Origin: Devosia sp.
GTDB lineage: Bacteria; Pseudomonadota; Alphaproteobacteria; Rhizobiales; Devosiaceae
Assembly: GCA_017794705.1 (NCBI GenBank)
Contig: CP051235.1
Span: 931,010 to 995,009, forward strand
Direction of reading: 5' to 3'
Length of the DNA: 64,000 bases
Shown: piece by piece, positions 9,955-18,577 of the stretch
How positions within the stretch are numbered: position 1 is the stretch's first letter
Layout of the letters: every line of letters begins with the position of its first letter
Notes under the pieces: model-generated
Told to the model about the DNA's origin: nothing
The model's database searches: none
Seen by the model: the letters and a program-made list of their open reading frames with translations, nothing else
Translations under genes and position numbers: made by a program

Positions 9955-11927
9955 TGTGCTGGCTCCGGTTCTGCCTTTGCCACACGCTGAGGCACGCCGA
10001 TGCGCAACCGGCGATCTGTCAGGGAAAGCGCACCCGCACCTGACATGATGATGCAGCCCAGCCAGATGAGGGTGATGAACGGCTTGTACCAGACACGCAC
10101 CACCCAGGCGCCGTCGTCCGCCTGTTCTCCAAGAGAGACGTAGAGCTGCGAGAACCCGTAAGTCAGTATCGCGGCTTCCGTGGTCGGCATGCCGCTGACG
10201 GCGTAGATGCGCTTTTCAGAGGTTGCTTCGCGCACGCCTCCCCCCGGGGCGGTGACGTCGAAATTGACATCGTCGGAGATGAAGTTGGGCCCCTCAGTGT
10301 GAACCACGTCGACCAGTTCGACGCGATAGCCTTCGATCGTGACGCTTTCGCCGGGCTGGATGGCAACAATACGCTCGGTTTCCCAGGCGCTGGTGCAGAC
10401 AATCCCGATGACGGTGACGCCCAGGCCGAAATGGGCCAGTGCCGTTGACCAGGCGTTGCGCGGCAGTCCGAACAGCCGGCGGAAACTCGTGCCAATCGAA
10501 GCCTTGCCGAACCGGGCGCGGTCAGCCAACTCGGCAATGGCCCCGATCGCAACCCAGAATCCGAGGAGCAGTCCGACACCCGCAAGTGACGTGATCGCGC
10601 CGGTGAATACCGCAACGACCAGCCACAAGATCAACGTCGCCAGCACCGCAAAGCCCATGCGGGAAGTTACAGCCAGAAGATCAGCTCTCTTCCACGGAAG
10701 GTATGGTCCAAATGGAATGATCACCAGAAGCGGTGCCATCAGAATGGAAAATGTCAGGTTGAAGAACGGCGGCCCAACCGAGATCAGTTGCCCCGTCGCG
10801 GCATCGAGAAATAGCGGGTAGAGCGTGCCCACGAACACTGCGGCAACTGCTGTCGCCAGGAACAGGTTGTTGAGGATCAATGCGCCTTCCCGGCTGATCG
10901 GCGCAAAGAGCCCCCCCGTCCGCAAATCCTTGCTGCGCCACGCAAACAGCGCGAACGCAGCGCCGATGATGAAAGCCAACAACCCCAAAATGGTGAGTCC
11001 CCGAGTCGGGTCGCTGGCAAAGGAGTGAACGGAGGTCAAAATGCCAGAGCGCACCATGAACGTACCGAGAATGCTGAGCGAAAAAGCAAGAATGGCAAGA
11101 AAGACGGTCCAGACTTTCAGTGCGTTGCGCTTTTCCATCACCAGAGCGGAATGCAACAGTGCGGTTGCGGCCAGCCACGGCATGAAACTGGCGTTTTCGA
11201 CCGGATCCCAGAACCACCAGCCGCCCCAACCGAGTTCGTAGTAGGCCCAATAAGACCCCATGGCGATGCCGAGGGTGAGAAACACCCAGCTTGCAAGGGT
11301 CCACGGCCGTACCCAACGCGCCCAGGCGGCATCGATCCGACCGGAAATCAGCGCGGCCACAGCAAACGAAAAGCAGATCGACAGGCCTACGTAGCCGATG
11401 TAGAGCAACGGCGGGTGGATGGCGAGACCAATATCCTGGAGGATGGGGTTGAGGTCCTTCCCTTCGAAGGGTGCAGGAGACAGGCGCTCGAACGGGTTGG
11501 ATGTGAAGATGGTGAAGCCGGTAAAGGCTGCGGTCAGGCCGGACTGTACTGTCAGCACCAGGGCCAGAAGATCCCGCGGCAAGCGGGCCCCAAACAGGGC
11601 CACCGCCGCACCGAATGTGACGAGGATGAGAACCCACAAAAGCATCGAACCTTCATGGTTTCCCCAAACACTGGTGTACTTGTAAATCAGGGGCTGCAGC
11701 TGGTGCGAATGCTCATATACCAGCGCAACGGAGAAGTCCGAGGTAACGAAGGCCTGGGTCAGGGCCGCAAAGGATACGAGCACGAGGATGAACTGCAGCA
11801 TCGAGGCCTGACGCGCGTAGTCGGTCAAGTGCCCCTCCCGCTTCCAGAACAGGAACCCGGCTCCTGCCGCAATGCTGGCGACGGCAAAGCACAGGATCAG
11901 TGCGAAATGTCCGAGTTCGATCGACAT
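9951..11927 (-). CDS. ccmF: Cytochrome c haem lyase subunit CcmF (CycK)
   Basis: The 658-residue polytopic membrane protein has the tryptophan-rich WWD motif (GWGGWWFWDPVENASFMPW) in an external loop that binds haem near CcmE. Other family signatures are HEGSMLLWVL and IHPPLLYIGYVG. It joins haem to apocytochrome c with CcmH and CcmI. It overlaps ccmH by four bases and sits five bases after ccmE. Confidence 0.97.
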   Translation of the reverse strand: MSIELGHFALILCFAVASIAAGAGFLFWKREGHLTDYARQASMLQFILVLVSFAALTQAFVTSDFSVALVYEHSHQLQPLIYKYTSVWGNHEGSMLLWVLILVTFGAAVALFGARLPRDLLALVLTVQSGLTAAFTGFTIFTSNPFERLSPAPFEGKDLNPILQDIGLAIHPPLLYIGYVGLSICFSFAVAALISGRIDAAWARWVRPWTLASWVFLTLGIAMGSYWAYYELGWGGWWFWDPVENASFMPWLAATALLHSALVMEKRNALKVWTVFLAILAFSLSILGTFMVRSGILTSVHSFASDPTRGLTILGLLAFIIGAAFALFAWRSKDLRTGGLFAPISREGALILNNLFLATAVAAVFVGTLYPLFLDAATGQLISVGPPFFNLTFSILMAPLLVIIPFGPYLPWKRADLLAVTSRMGFAVLATLILWLVVAVFTGAITSLAGVGLLLGFWVAIGAIAELADRARFGKASIGTSFRRLFGLPRNAWSTALAHFGLGVTVIGIVCTSAWETERIVAIQPGESVTIEGYRVELVDVVHTEGPNFISDDVNFDVTAPGGGVREATSEKRIYAVSGMPTTEAAILTYGFSQLYVSLGEQADDGAWVVRVWYKPFITLIWLGCIIMSGAGALSLTDRRLRIGVPQRVAKAEPEPAQ

Positions 11928-11932
11928 CGGGC

Positions 11933-12400
11933 CTATTCGCCTCCCTGCCAGACCCCCTGCTCACGCAGGGCGGCCTCGACCTCTCTTGGAATGTAGGTTT
12001 CATCGTGTTTTGCCAGGACGTTGGACGCGCTGAAATCCCCGGCGTCTGTCAGGCTGCCTTCGGCGATGACGCCCTGCCCTTCTCGAAACAGATCGGGAAG
12101 CAGCCCGATGAAAGTCACCGCGATGGTGCTGTTTCCGTCGGTAATGCTGAACTGGTTGGTCTCCCCATTGCGCTCAAATGTGCCTTGTTCGACCAGCCCG
12201 CCGATGCGCACGGCTTCGCCGGCCAGTTCCGGACGCGCCATTAGTTCAGTCGGGGAGTAAAAGAACACGATCTGGTCTCGCAGGGCGGTCAGGATCAAGG
12301 CCGCCGCCAATCCCACCACAACCGCGAGACCTGCAATCACAAGCAGGCGCTTCTGCTTTCGGGTCAAGCGTTTCGGGGTATTCAGACTGGTTTCAGTCAT
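11933..12400 (-). CDS. ccmE: Haem chaperone CcmE (CycJ)
   Basis: The protein has 155 residues from the ATG at 12400. The start was chosen because MTETSLNTPKRLTRKQKRLL is the normal charged N-terminus before a single membrane anchor (about 18-38); longer versions would run far into ccmI. The covalent haem-binding motif is LAKHDETYIP, with the His and Tyr of the family. CcmE carries haem from the CcmABCD complex to CcmF in the periplasm. The gene overlaps the end of ccmI by eight bases. Confidence 0.95.
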   Translation of the reverse strand: MTETSLNTPKRLTRKQKRLLVIAGLAVVVGLAAALILTALRDQIVFFYSPTELMARPELAGEAVRIGGLVEQGTFERNGETNQFSITDGNSTIAVTFIGLLPDLFREGQGVIAEGSLTDAGDFSASNVLAKHDETYIPREVEAALREQGVWQGGE

Positions 12401-13481
12401 CAGCGGATATTCCTGCCTGTTCAGCCATTTCATCAAGGGCGCTTCTGCCCTCCGGATCAGGATAGGCCGCAATTGCGGCACGATATGCGATCGCCGCCGA
12501 TTCAATGTCACCCAAAACCAGATGAGACTGCACCAGCCGGGTCCATTCCTCCAGTGATCCGCCCTCTTGTGCCAGACGCGCCGCCAGTTGATCTACCATG
12601 CCGCGGATCATTTCCAGTTGATCGGGATCAACATTCGGCGGTGGGGCTTCGCCCCGTGCCTCGGCCGTCGCCAGCCCATTTCGCGCAATTGCCAGCCAGG
12701 GCTCATCGTCTTCGGCCATGTCGATCAGTTCCTGCCAGAGTGCGATGGCCTCATCCCAGTTGCCCGTACGGGTCGCTTCGCCAGCGAGGTAAAATCTTGC
12801 CCGGATGCTTGCCGGATCAAGGTCGACGGCTTCTTTGAGCAGCGCAAGGGTTTCCGGATCGGCGGCACCTTCGTTCTGCATCAACCGTGCTTCGGCGAGA
12901 TCGGTGAGGGCTTCAGCGTTCCGGCCACCGAGTTCAAGAATGCGCGTGAATGCCTGCTCCGCGTCCACGTACCTTTCGGCGCTCATGTAAGCGGGGGCAA
13001 GTGCCTGCCAGCCGCGGATGTCGTCCGGTGTGATCTCCAGTTGCTGCTCAATCTGTGCCACCGCTTCATCGAAGGTGATTTCTGCTGGCGGTTGCCGCCC
13101 GGCAAGCGGCTGCGATGGCATTCCGGGCTGACCAATCTGGGCATACAGCGCCAAAGCCAGAAGCGGTGCCGCGAAAGCAAGTGCTACGAGCACCCAAGCG
13201 GACTGCCTGTCTTTGCCTGACTTGCCTCGTGCTTTCGCTGCCGATCGGTGCTTGAGCACCTCTCGGGCGAGTTCTGCTTTTGCCGCCTCGGCTTCCACCG
13301 GTGTCAGACGGTCAAGCCGCAGATCGCTCTCGATTTCGGCCAATTGAGCCTGAAAATGTGCCGTGTTCGCATCGCCTTCATCCTGCGCTTCCCGCCCGCG
13401 ACGACGCACGGTAAACACCAGCGCCCCGGCTGCCAGCGTTGCAAGTGCTGCAATAAGAAGCCACAACAAGTTCAATTCCAT
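12393..13481 (-). CDS. ccmI: Cytochrome c maturation apocytochrome chaperone CcmI (CycH)
   Basis: The protein has 362 residues from the ATG at 13481, whose N-terminus MELNLLWLLIAALATLAAG forms the expected first membrane helix. A second helix lies around residues 97-117, followed by a periplasmic TPR region (for example WQALAPAYMSAERYVDAEQAF). CcmI binds the C-terminal helix of apocytochrome c and delivers it to CcmFH. It is the first gene of the ccmIEFH operon. The 116-base gap to the divergent flavoprotein gene should hold its promoter. Confidence 0.93.
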   Translation of the reverse strand: MELNLLWLLIAALATLAAGALVFTVRRRGREAQDEGDANTAHFQAQLAEIESDLRLDRLTPVEAEAAKAELAREVLKHRSAAKARGKSGKDRQSAWVLVALAFAAPLLALALYAQIGQPGMPSQPLAGRQPPAEITFDEAVAQIEQQLEITPDDIRGWQALAPAYMSAERYVDAEQAFTRILELGGRNAEALTDLAEARLMQNEGAADPETLALLKEAVDLDPASIRARFYLAGEATRTGNWDEAIALWQELIDMAEDDEPWLAIARNGLATAEARGEAPPPNVDPDQLEMIRGMVDQLAARLAQEGGSLEEWTRLVQSHLVLGDIESAAIAYRAAIAAYPDPEGRSALDEMAEQAGISADD

Positions 13482-13597
13482 TCGACGGGTCCGGGAAAAT
13501 TGCGCGCAACCTACAGTCAATTGACAATCAGCGTCCATGACCACGCCGTCATGCTCCAGGGACCCATTGACGCACGCACCGTCGAGTTAAGTGGACG

Positions 13598-14662
13598 ATG
13601 AGCGGATTTGAGATCGCGATCGCCGGCTCGGATCAGGCCAGCGCGCTGCTGGCAGGGCTGTTGGCGCGCGAATATGGCAAAAAGGTTCTGCTTGTGCAGG
13701 ATCTTGCGGCACCCTACCGCCTGCAGCGTGACTTTCATTTGAGTTTTCCGATGGCCACCCGGCCGGAGACTTTCAGTTTCATCTCCGGACTTGAAAGTGA
13801 AGTCCATCGCCTGCTGGTCAAGATTGCGGGCCGTCAGGTCCTATCGAGTGTTGCGCCCCTTTGCCTCGCACGCAGTGCCGAAGGTTCGGAAGCGCTGCAT
13901 CACGTCGCCCAAATGGCGCGGTATTTTGGTCTGGAGATGGACCGGGCGCACGGCGGGCACAAAGAGGCAAACGTCAGTTTCCGTGTCCGCGGCGGGCAGT
14001 GGGTGCGACCCCGTCTGCTTTGGCCGGCCCTCGTAAATTGGGTATCGGACGCCGGTGTTCAGTTGATTGACGGGGGCGAGTGCAAGATCACTGCGCATCG
14101 GGATGGGTCGGCAAGGATTGAACTAGGCGACCTCGCCCATGAAGCAGAGCTATTGGTGCTCGCCGACGGCGTTGCCCTGCGCAGGTTCGGACACAAGGGT
14201 GATGTGGGGCAGGATTTTGTCAATTGCTGGGGCACGTCACTGCTCACAGAACAGACAGACATGCAGGATGCTGTCATATTGCAGCCTGAGAAAGGGTTTT
14301 GTGCCTGGCAACAGGCAAACGGCACGCTGGGCGTCATTGCGCAGGTTTCAGCGGATCACGTGGGCGCCCTGGCTCGTGCCAACATAAACTCCAAAAGAAC
14401 CCTGAGAAGGGCGGGACAGGCTGAGTATGTGCACGCCGTGTCCAAAGACGCTGGTCCGGTTGTCGGCCGCTTTTCGCGCTCCGGAGCATGGGTGGTGGCC
14501 GGGTTCGGGCAAAGCGCACTGCACGCGGCGCCCGCCGTCGCCAGACTTCTGGCTGGCCGGGCGACCGAACCCGAGGCGGCCTATCTGGAGCCGCGTTCAC
14601 CCGGTGCAACAAGGGGCGAAGTGGCCGAGTTCGCACCGGTTCTTGAAAGCGCGACCCCATGA
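13598..14662 (+). CDS. FAD-dependent oxidoreductase of the DAO fold (sarcosine-oxidase beta-like)
   Basis: The 354-residue protein starts with a Rossmann beta strand (FEIAIAGSDQASALLAGLLA) in place of the classic GxGxxG. It ends with the DAO-family FAD-contacting region (GPVVGRFSRSGAWVVAGFGQSALHAAPAVARLL). It is probably a cytosolic amine or amino-acid oxidoreductase subunit. Its stop overlaps the start of the next gene as ATGA, so the two are coupled and probably form a complex. The altered dinucleotide loop and the lack of other sox genes make the substrate unpredictable. Confidence 0.75.
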   Translation: MSGFEIAIAGSDQASALLAGLLAREYGKKVLLVQDLAAPYRLQRDFHLSFPMATRPETFSFISGLESEVHRLLVKIAGRQVLSSVAPLCLARSAEGSEALHHVAQMARYFGLEMDRAHGGHKEANVSFRVRGGQWVRPRLLWPALVNWVSDAGVQLIDGGECKITAHRDGSARIELGDLAHEAELLVLADGVALRRFGHKGDVGQDFVNCWGTSLLTEQTDMQDAVILQPEKGFCAWQQANGTLGVIAQVSADHVGALARANINSKRTLRRAGQAEYVHAVSKDAGPVVGRFSRSGAWVVAGFGQSALHAAPAVARLLAGRATEPEAAYLEPRSPGATRGEVAEFAPVLESATP

Positions 14663-16695
14663 ACCCCGGGAACTGCAGACTGGAACAAAAGGAAGACCGG
14701 CTCTATTCGGGCCAGATGCTGGACCGATCCAGACCGGTGCAGTTCACCTTGGACGGGGAGACGTTCGAGGGGTTTTCGGGAGACACCGTGCTCTCGGCAC
14801 TTCTGGCGAATGGCGTCGATACGTTTGGCCATTTCCGGGGAGAACCGGTCGCCCTTGACGACCGGCTGCATCCTCCAGTGGCCCACGCCTCCGAGCGATC
14901 AAAGCCGGCGGCGGCCCTGTCGATGAACCGCACGCCCATATTTGACGGCATGAAACTCGTCAGTTTGGCGGAAGCCGACACGAAGTCCACCGGTCTGGGT
15001 CAAAACCTCCACCGCACATGGCGGAGATTGCGACATCGACTTCCCTCGAGTCTCGGTCTCGATCCGGAAACAGTCTCACCGTTTCCGGGGCCGTGGACAG
15101 AAGTCGAGCCCGAAACGGTGCTTTCGGCCGATCTCATCGTTGTCGGCGCGGGAGCGGGGGGACTTTCTGCAGCACGTGCAGGCGCTGCATGCGGATGGTC
15201 GGTGCTGTTGCTTGAACAGATGGCCACACCGGGCGGCGACGCCAGTTTTTTCGGCAGTGTCGAAGGCGAAGCGCGGGCGCCCGATGTCATCTCGGGCATG
15301 ATGCAGGACCTGACTGGCGATAAACGGGTCAGCATTCTCACGTTCACAGAAGTGCTCAGCGTGTCTGGCGGACTATTGAGGGCGCATCAGACCCTTGTCG
15401 AAGGCGACCGCCCCCGTGCCCGGGTAATCGGCTTTCGTGCGCCGCGTGTTGTGTTGGCTCCCGGCGCTCACGAACGGCTGCCGTTGTTTGCCGGCAACAG
15501 GTTGCCGGGGGTTACAGGCGCCCGTGCGGCTCACCGGCTGGCTGCAAGTTTCGGGGTGTGGCGCGGCAAAAAAACCGTGATCAACACCGCATCAAGTGCC
15601 GCCACACAGGTGGCCCTGCAGGCGGCGGATCTGGGTGTCGAAGTCCTCAAGCTGACTGACAGCCGGGCTGACCCTCATTCGCATTTCTTTGATTTTGCCA
15701 AGGCCTATGGCGTGTTGCTGGCAACCGGGCTGCGGGTGCGCGGGGTTGAACAAACTGAACAGGATCAACTTGAAGTCAGTTTCGAACTGTCGGGCGCGGG
15801 CAAGGCGGCCGCGGCCGAGAGCCTGACCACTGACCGGTTGTTGGTCTGTGGTGGCTGGCAGTCCGACCTGACATTGTGGAACATGGCCGGTGGAAATGCT
15901 GCTTGGGACCCTGATCGCCAACAGCTGCGCGCGAAAGGCGAGATAGAAGGCGTTTCACTGGCCGGATGGTGTCAGGGCGCAACCGGCATCACCTCGTGCA
16001 TTCAAAGCGGGGAGGAAGCGGTTGCGCGGCTTTCGGGAACCCGCGTTTCCGGACACACGTTCCCGCCGCCGTCCCGAAAGATGGAAAGCGATGATGGTCA
16101 ATTGCCGTTATCTCGGCCGGTGGAAGACTCCCCAAGATGTTTCCTGGACAACGGGTATTCGTTTTCCGTCTTATCCCCGCGCTCGGACAAGCCTGGACTG
16201 ATTGCCCGGGCATTGGGCCTGGGTGAGAAGGAAACCGGGTTGGAACTGCGCGCGCTTTCGCTCAACGATGTTTCGGCGAAAGTCATTCTGGGGGAAATCA
16301 CTCCTGGCGTGGCGGGTGACTTTGCGAAAGAGCGATGCGTTACGCCGGGTCTGCCAGATACTGTCTCAGATCGACCGGCAAGCCCACCAAATCGCAGTCC
16401 GACGCCAAATAGCGTCGTCACGCCGCCCGAATTCCTGAATGGCCGGTTCGGTTCCGAGGCAGGTCTTGTCGAGTTGCAGTCCACTCTGGGCCTGGGTTTG
16501 GAGCCAGGATGCCTGATATTTCGCTCCAGCAATCAGAGCAGGCCGGAACAGGCGATTGGTGTCGTGCTGGGCATGTCGCCGTCCAAAGGCGAGACAGTGC
16601 TCGCCTACTTGGCACGCGACCGTATTGCGGGTCTGCAGCGGCTGGTAGTTCGTATGGGCGCCCGCACCGTTGAACTGACTGTTCCAGCGGAGTGA
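14659..16695 (+). CDS. Sarcosine-oxidase alpha-like flavoprotein lacking the folate domain
   Basis: This 678-residue protein begins like the SoxA/HcnA N-terminal domain (FTLDGETFEGFSGDTVLSAL), but the cysteine cluster of HcnA-type proteins is absent. A dinucleotide-binding domain follows (ADLIVVGAGAGGLSAARAG near residue 155), with the second FAD motif around RVVLAPGAHERLP. The last ~200 residues are short and divergent; only traces resemble the GcvT-type folate-binding region of SoxA, which normally makes that protein about 1,000 residues long. With the coupled upstream subunit it should form an alpha/beta amine or imino-acid dehydrogenase. No SoxD or SoxG gene lies nearby. Substrate unknown. 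Confidence 0.7.
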   Translation: MNPGNCRLEQKEDRLYSGQMLDRSRPVQFTLDGETFEGFSGDTVLSALLANGVDTFGHFRGEPVALDDRLHPPVAHASERSKPAAALSMNRTPIFDGMKLVSLAEADTKSTGLGQNLHRTWRRLRHRLPSSLGLDPETVSPFPGPWTEVEPETVLSADLIVVGAGAGGLSAARAGAACGWSVLLLEQMATPGGDASFFGSVEGEARAPDVISGMMQDLTGDKRVSILTFTEVLSVSGGLLRAHQTLVEGDRPRARVIGFRAPRVVLAPGAHERLPLFAGNRLPGVTGARAAHRLAASFGVWRGKKTVINTASSAATQVALQAADLGVEVLKLTDSRADPHSHFFDFAKAYGVLLATGLRVRGVEQTEQDQLEVSFELSGAGKAAAAESLTTDRLLVCGGWQSDLTLWNMAGGNAAWDPDRQQLRAKGEIEGVSLAGWCQGATGITSCIQSGEEAVARLSGTRVSGHTFPPPSRKMESDDGQLPLSRPVEDSPRCFLDNGYSFSVLSPRSDKPGLIARALGLGEKETGLELRALSLNDVSAKVILGEITPGVAGDFAKERCVTPGLPDTVSDRPASPPNRSPTPNSVVTPPEFLNGRFGSEAGLVELQSTLGLGLEPGCLIFRSSNQSRPEQAIGVVLGMSPSKGETVLAYLARDRIAGLQRLVVRMGARTVELTVPAE

Positions 16696-16702
16696 GACAC
16701 AT

Positions 16703-17965
16703 TCAGGCACTTGCGGCTTCAGGCGAGGTCCGGCGCAGGGCGCCTTCCTTGGCCCGTTCGATCACCTCGGCATATTCGGGATTGAACCGAATGCGGGCCA
16801 TATCGATGGCCGCCTCAAGACGCCGCGCCACTTCGTCATCGTTCGGTTCCATCTTATAGGCTTCGAGATTCCGTGAAATCAGGGTTTCCAACACCTGTCC
16901 GGTCTGCGTCCAGGCGCTGTCGAGCACCGAATTGACACCAAAACTGTCACGTGCCTCGCGCACGGTGGTCAATAGGTATAGCCCGTTCAGGGCCTCGAGC
17001 AGCGCATCGCTTTCGATGCCTCCGGAACCGGCCCGGCTTGGGCGGAGCGCCTGACGCACGTCGGCCTCAACGCGCTGGATACGGGGCGCCAGCTGATCCG
17101 AGATGTGGGCAACCAGCTTGGCGGAACGACCGGCCCAACGGCTGTGGCCGTCGTTCTCCACGATGATGCTGATGCCGCGTATGAAGGCGTGTAGACGCAG
17201 GATGGCGCGGCAGACCAGGTCCATGTCGGTAAAGTGACCCTTGTCCCCGATCAGCGATAACTGGTTTTGTGCATGAGCCGTCATTGCATCAATAATCGTG
17301 TCGAACCCTGACTGGGTGATTGCACGCTCGGTGGCACCGCCTGAAAGGCGGGTGACGACCGTCACAATCCGGGCGGGATTACTGACCTGGCTCATCGCGG
17401 CATGCATCAACATGGGCATCAAGGCCGAGTTCTTTGCCGGAAACGAGGAGAGCGACAGGCCCACTGCCTGTTCGTCCTTCTGACGGTCCAGTGCGCGCCC
17501 GAACGCTACCGCCTTGCCCAGATAAGGTTGGCATCTGAATCCGCTGGCGACATGCCTGAGATGCGCAAAGGCTGCTTCATCTCCGATTTGCACTCGAATT
17601 CGCCTTAGCAGGTCCGGTTCGTCTTGCGCGAACTGCAATTGTTCCGCAATCTGCGCCGCAAGGCTTTTTGTAAAGGTCGCGAGGATTTCAGGATTGCCAT
17701 CCTGCTGCAAAGCCTTGCGGGCCTGGGCGGAAAGCTCCGGCACAACGTCCCGTTCCAGCCAGGTCCAGATTGCCTCAGCGTCAGAGACCAGAATGGCTCC
17801 GGGTGGGTCGAAGTGTGGGCGTCCGCCCACCAGCAAGGGCCCAAGGATTTCGCGCAACAGCCTCCGGACTTCGGATTCTGCCGAAGTAGACGACGCTGCC
17901 ACCGCCGTGGTCGATCCAACGGCAGCGTCCGTCCTGGCGCCAGCGGAAGGCGATTCCTGATCCAT
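16703..17965 (-). CDS. Unrecognised 420-residue, probably cytoplasmic protein
   Basis: No family is recognised. The start is placed at the ATG at 17965 (MDQESPSAG...). The first ~30 residues are Ala/Ser/Thr-rich and probably disordered. The rest looks alpha-helical, without signal peptide, membrane helices or cysteine clusters. It contains a long central stretch (NPARIVTVVTRLSGGATERA) and an acidic, helical C-terminus. It is convergent with the flavoprotein pair (seven bases apart) and transcribed alone. The codon pattern is ordinary for the chromosome, so it is a real gene rather than noise. Confidence 0.7.
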   Translation of the reverse strand: MDQESPSAGARTDAAVGSTTAVAASSTSAESEVRRLLREILGPLLVGGRPHFDPPGAILVSDAEAIWTWLERDVVPELSAQARKALQQDGNPEILATFTKSLAAQIAEQLQFAQDEPDLLRRIRVQIGDEAAFAHLRHVASGFRCQPYLGKAVAFGRALDRQKDEQAVGLSLSSFPAKNSALMPMLMHAAMSQVSNPARIVTVVTRLSGGATERAITQSGFDTIIDAMTAHAQNQLSLIGDKGHFTDMDLVCRAILRLHAFIRGISIIVENDGHSRWAGRSAKLVAHISDQLAPRIQRVEADVRQALRPSRAGSGGIESDALLEALNGLYLLTTVREARDSFGVNSVLDSAWTQTGQVLETLISRNLEAYKMEPNDDEVARRLEAAIDMARIRFNPEYAEVIERAKEGALRRTSPEAASA

Positions 17966-18044
17966 TTTCAAACGCGATACTTTGTGTGCGCACCACGCAA
18001 AAGTTTATGGCCGTGTGGTAAACAAACTGTTTTCAAACCGGTAC

Positions 18045-18569
18045 TTAGCCGGTTGTGGGGCGCCAGTCGCCGTTCAGATCGCGGCAACTTGTGCCTTCGT
18101 TGGTCGTGGTGTTTCCGCCGATGGTGACGGTATGAGTGAACACGCGGCAATCCTGGCCGTTCTGGCTTATGAAAGGCCCCACCGTGACTTCTCCTGAAGA
18201 CCCCGCGTCTCCTGTCCAACTGCGGGGTGCCCCAGGACGGCCGAATTGCAGCGCGTAGAACTGGGCGCTTGCCGCTTCGGCCTTGTCCTTTTCTGACATG
18301 CGCTGGATTGCTTCAGCACCGACATATCCGGTGAGAGTGAGGCCGGAGGCCTGCTGTTCGAGACGCGCAACGGGGGATTGCGCCACGACCGGTTCCGGCG
18401 TCGCCACGGTTTCCTGCACGAAAGGACCACTTGGAAATGACGGACCGGTGGACAAACGGGAACATCCGCTCAGCGCGAACGAGGCGATGCACAGTAGTGC
18501 CAGAGTTTGTGCCGGTCGTCCCCACGTCGATTCACGATGGGCAACTTGAGTCGGTGTCATGGTGGCCAT
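18045..18569 (-). CDS. Outer-membrane lipoprotein, RT0821/Lpp0805-like surface protein
   Basis: The protein has 174 residues from the ATG at 18569, chosen for the AAGGAC ribosome site six bases upstream. A lipoprotein signal ends in LSGC, giving a lipidated Cys. The C-terminal half (DCRVFTHTVTIGGNTTTNEG, SCRDLNGDW) resembles the alphaproteobacterial surface-antigen family with a conserved Cys pair. It begins just after the stop of the sensor kinase gene, so it is the last gene of that operon and could be an output or accessory sensor of the system. Confidence 0.72.
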   Translation of the reverse strand: MATMTPTQVAHRESTWGRPAQTLALLCIASFALSGCSRLSTGPSFPSGPFVQETVATPEPVVAQSPVARLEQQASGLTLTGYVGAEAIQRMSEKDKAEAASAQFYALQFGRPGAPRSWTGDAGSSGEVTVGPFISQNGQDCRVFTHTVTIGGNTTTNEGTSCRDLNGDWRPTTG

Positions 18570-18577
18570 TCTGTCCT

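Noticed and set aside
11025-11996. 323-codon plus-strand frame over ccmF
   Set aside because: Low-complexity charged product, antisense to a recognised membrane protein gene.
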